Shown here one piece after another: positions 6,689 to 6,781 of a DNA stretch of 6,781 nt. The translations under genes were made by a program, and so were the position numbers. The stretch's first letter is position 1; every line of letters starts with the position of its first letter. The notes below the pieces were generated by a model. That model was not told the origin of the DNA. It worked only from the letters and a program-made list of their open reading frames with translations, and searched no databases. Source of the DNA: Bacteroidota bacterium (GTDB lineage: Bacteria > Bacteroidota > Bacteroidia > Bacteroidales > UBA12481); contig JAUVKA010000224.1 of the NCBI GenBank assembly GCA_030592205.1, positions 1 through 6,781 on the forward strand, written 5' to 3'.

Positions 6689-6781
6689 TCAGTTGTTCTT
6701 AGATTTCCTTCTGCTCTTGTATAAATACTCCAGGGTCTTCTCCAAAACCATGGAGGCCTCGCCTGGTGAATACAAAAAGAA
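6689..6781 (-). CDS. C-terminal end of an unrecognised gene (5' end outside window)
   Basis: The minus strand is open from the window edge to a TGA at 6689-6691, giving 30 residues. The visible sequence includes YSPGEASMVLEKTLEYLYKS and ends in a basic tail, RRKSKNN, as is common for the C-termini of cytoplasmic proteins. The composition looks coding (amphipathic helix, then charged tail), and the gene lies 45 bases upstream of yjbQ on the same strand, so it could belong to the same transcription unit. The fragment is too short to name a family, and a chance open frame of 30 codons cannot be fully excluded. Confidence 0.5.
   Translation of the reverse strand, partial: FFLYSPGEASMVLEKTLEYLYKSRRKSKNN

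Noticed and set aside
6683..6724. Short plus-strand frame MKSVVLRFPSALV
   Set aside because: It has only 13 codons, no ribosome binding site and no resemblance to a known leader peptide, and it overlaps the more convincing minus-strand coding end.

Overview
The window most likely comes from a Bacteroidota chromosome. The grounds are moderate to low GC, genes mostly without strong Shine-Dalgarno sites, a Bacteroidota-type -33/-7 promoter candidate, a TPR/SpoIIE-phosphatase fusion of a kind common in that phylum, and a YjbQ protein of a Bacteroidota-like type. This assignment rests on general features, not on a database search.

Layout. Bases 1-808 hold the C-terminal part of a superfamily 1 (RecD2/UvrD-like) DNA helicase whose start lies outside the window. 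A 56-base gap with a candidate promoter and a palindrome leads to a two-gene operon (865-2971): an ABC ATPase and an ABC-2 permease of the NatA/NatB type, overlapping by 8 bases. Next, on the same strand, is a 732-residue sensor phosphatase (3072-5270) with an N-terminal secretion/anchor segment, tandem 40-residue TPRs, a transmembrane helix, a coiled coil and a SpoIIE/PP2C phosphatase domain with its metal-binding aspartates intact. The minus strand then carries, in transcription order, the tail of an unrecognised gene (6781-6689), yjbQ (6643-6227) and a predicted six-bladed beta-propeller protein (6208-5348). This group converges on the phosphatase gene.

Main observation. The last 32 bases of yjbQ, including its stop codon, recur in the same orientation just past the 3' end of the propeller gene (5279-5310 against 6227-6258). 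They match at 31 of 32 positions and the one difference is synonymous. The propeller gene is therefore bracketed by a direct repeat made from the yjbQ 3' end, with an intact yjbQ on one side and only its tail on the other. This is the arrangement left when DNA enters at the 3' end of a conserved gene and restores that end, or when a tandem duplication is partly deleted. No integrase or transposase is visible.

How the genes work together. The ABC pair would export an unidentified substrate. The TPR phosphatase would pass a periplasmic signal to a cytoplasmic phosphoprotein, probably a STAS-type anti-sigma antagonist, encoded elsewhere. The propeller protein has histidines at equivalent positions in three successive blades, which may mark a binding or active site. 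The window shows no functional link between the groups. No RNA gene, CRISPR array or complete mobile element was seen, and no gene-free stretch exceeds about 120 bases.
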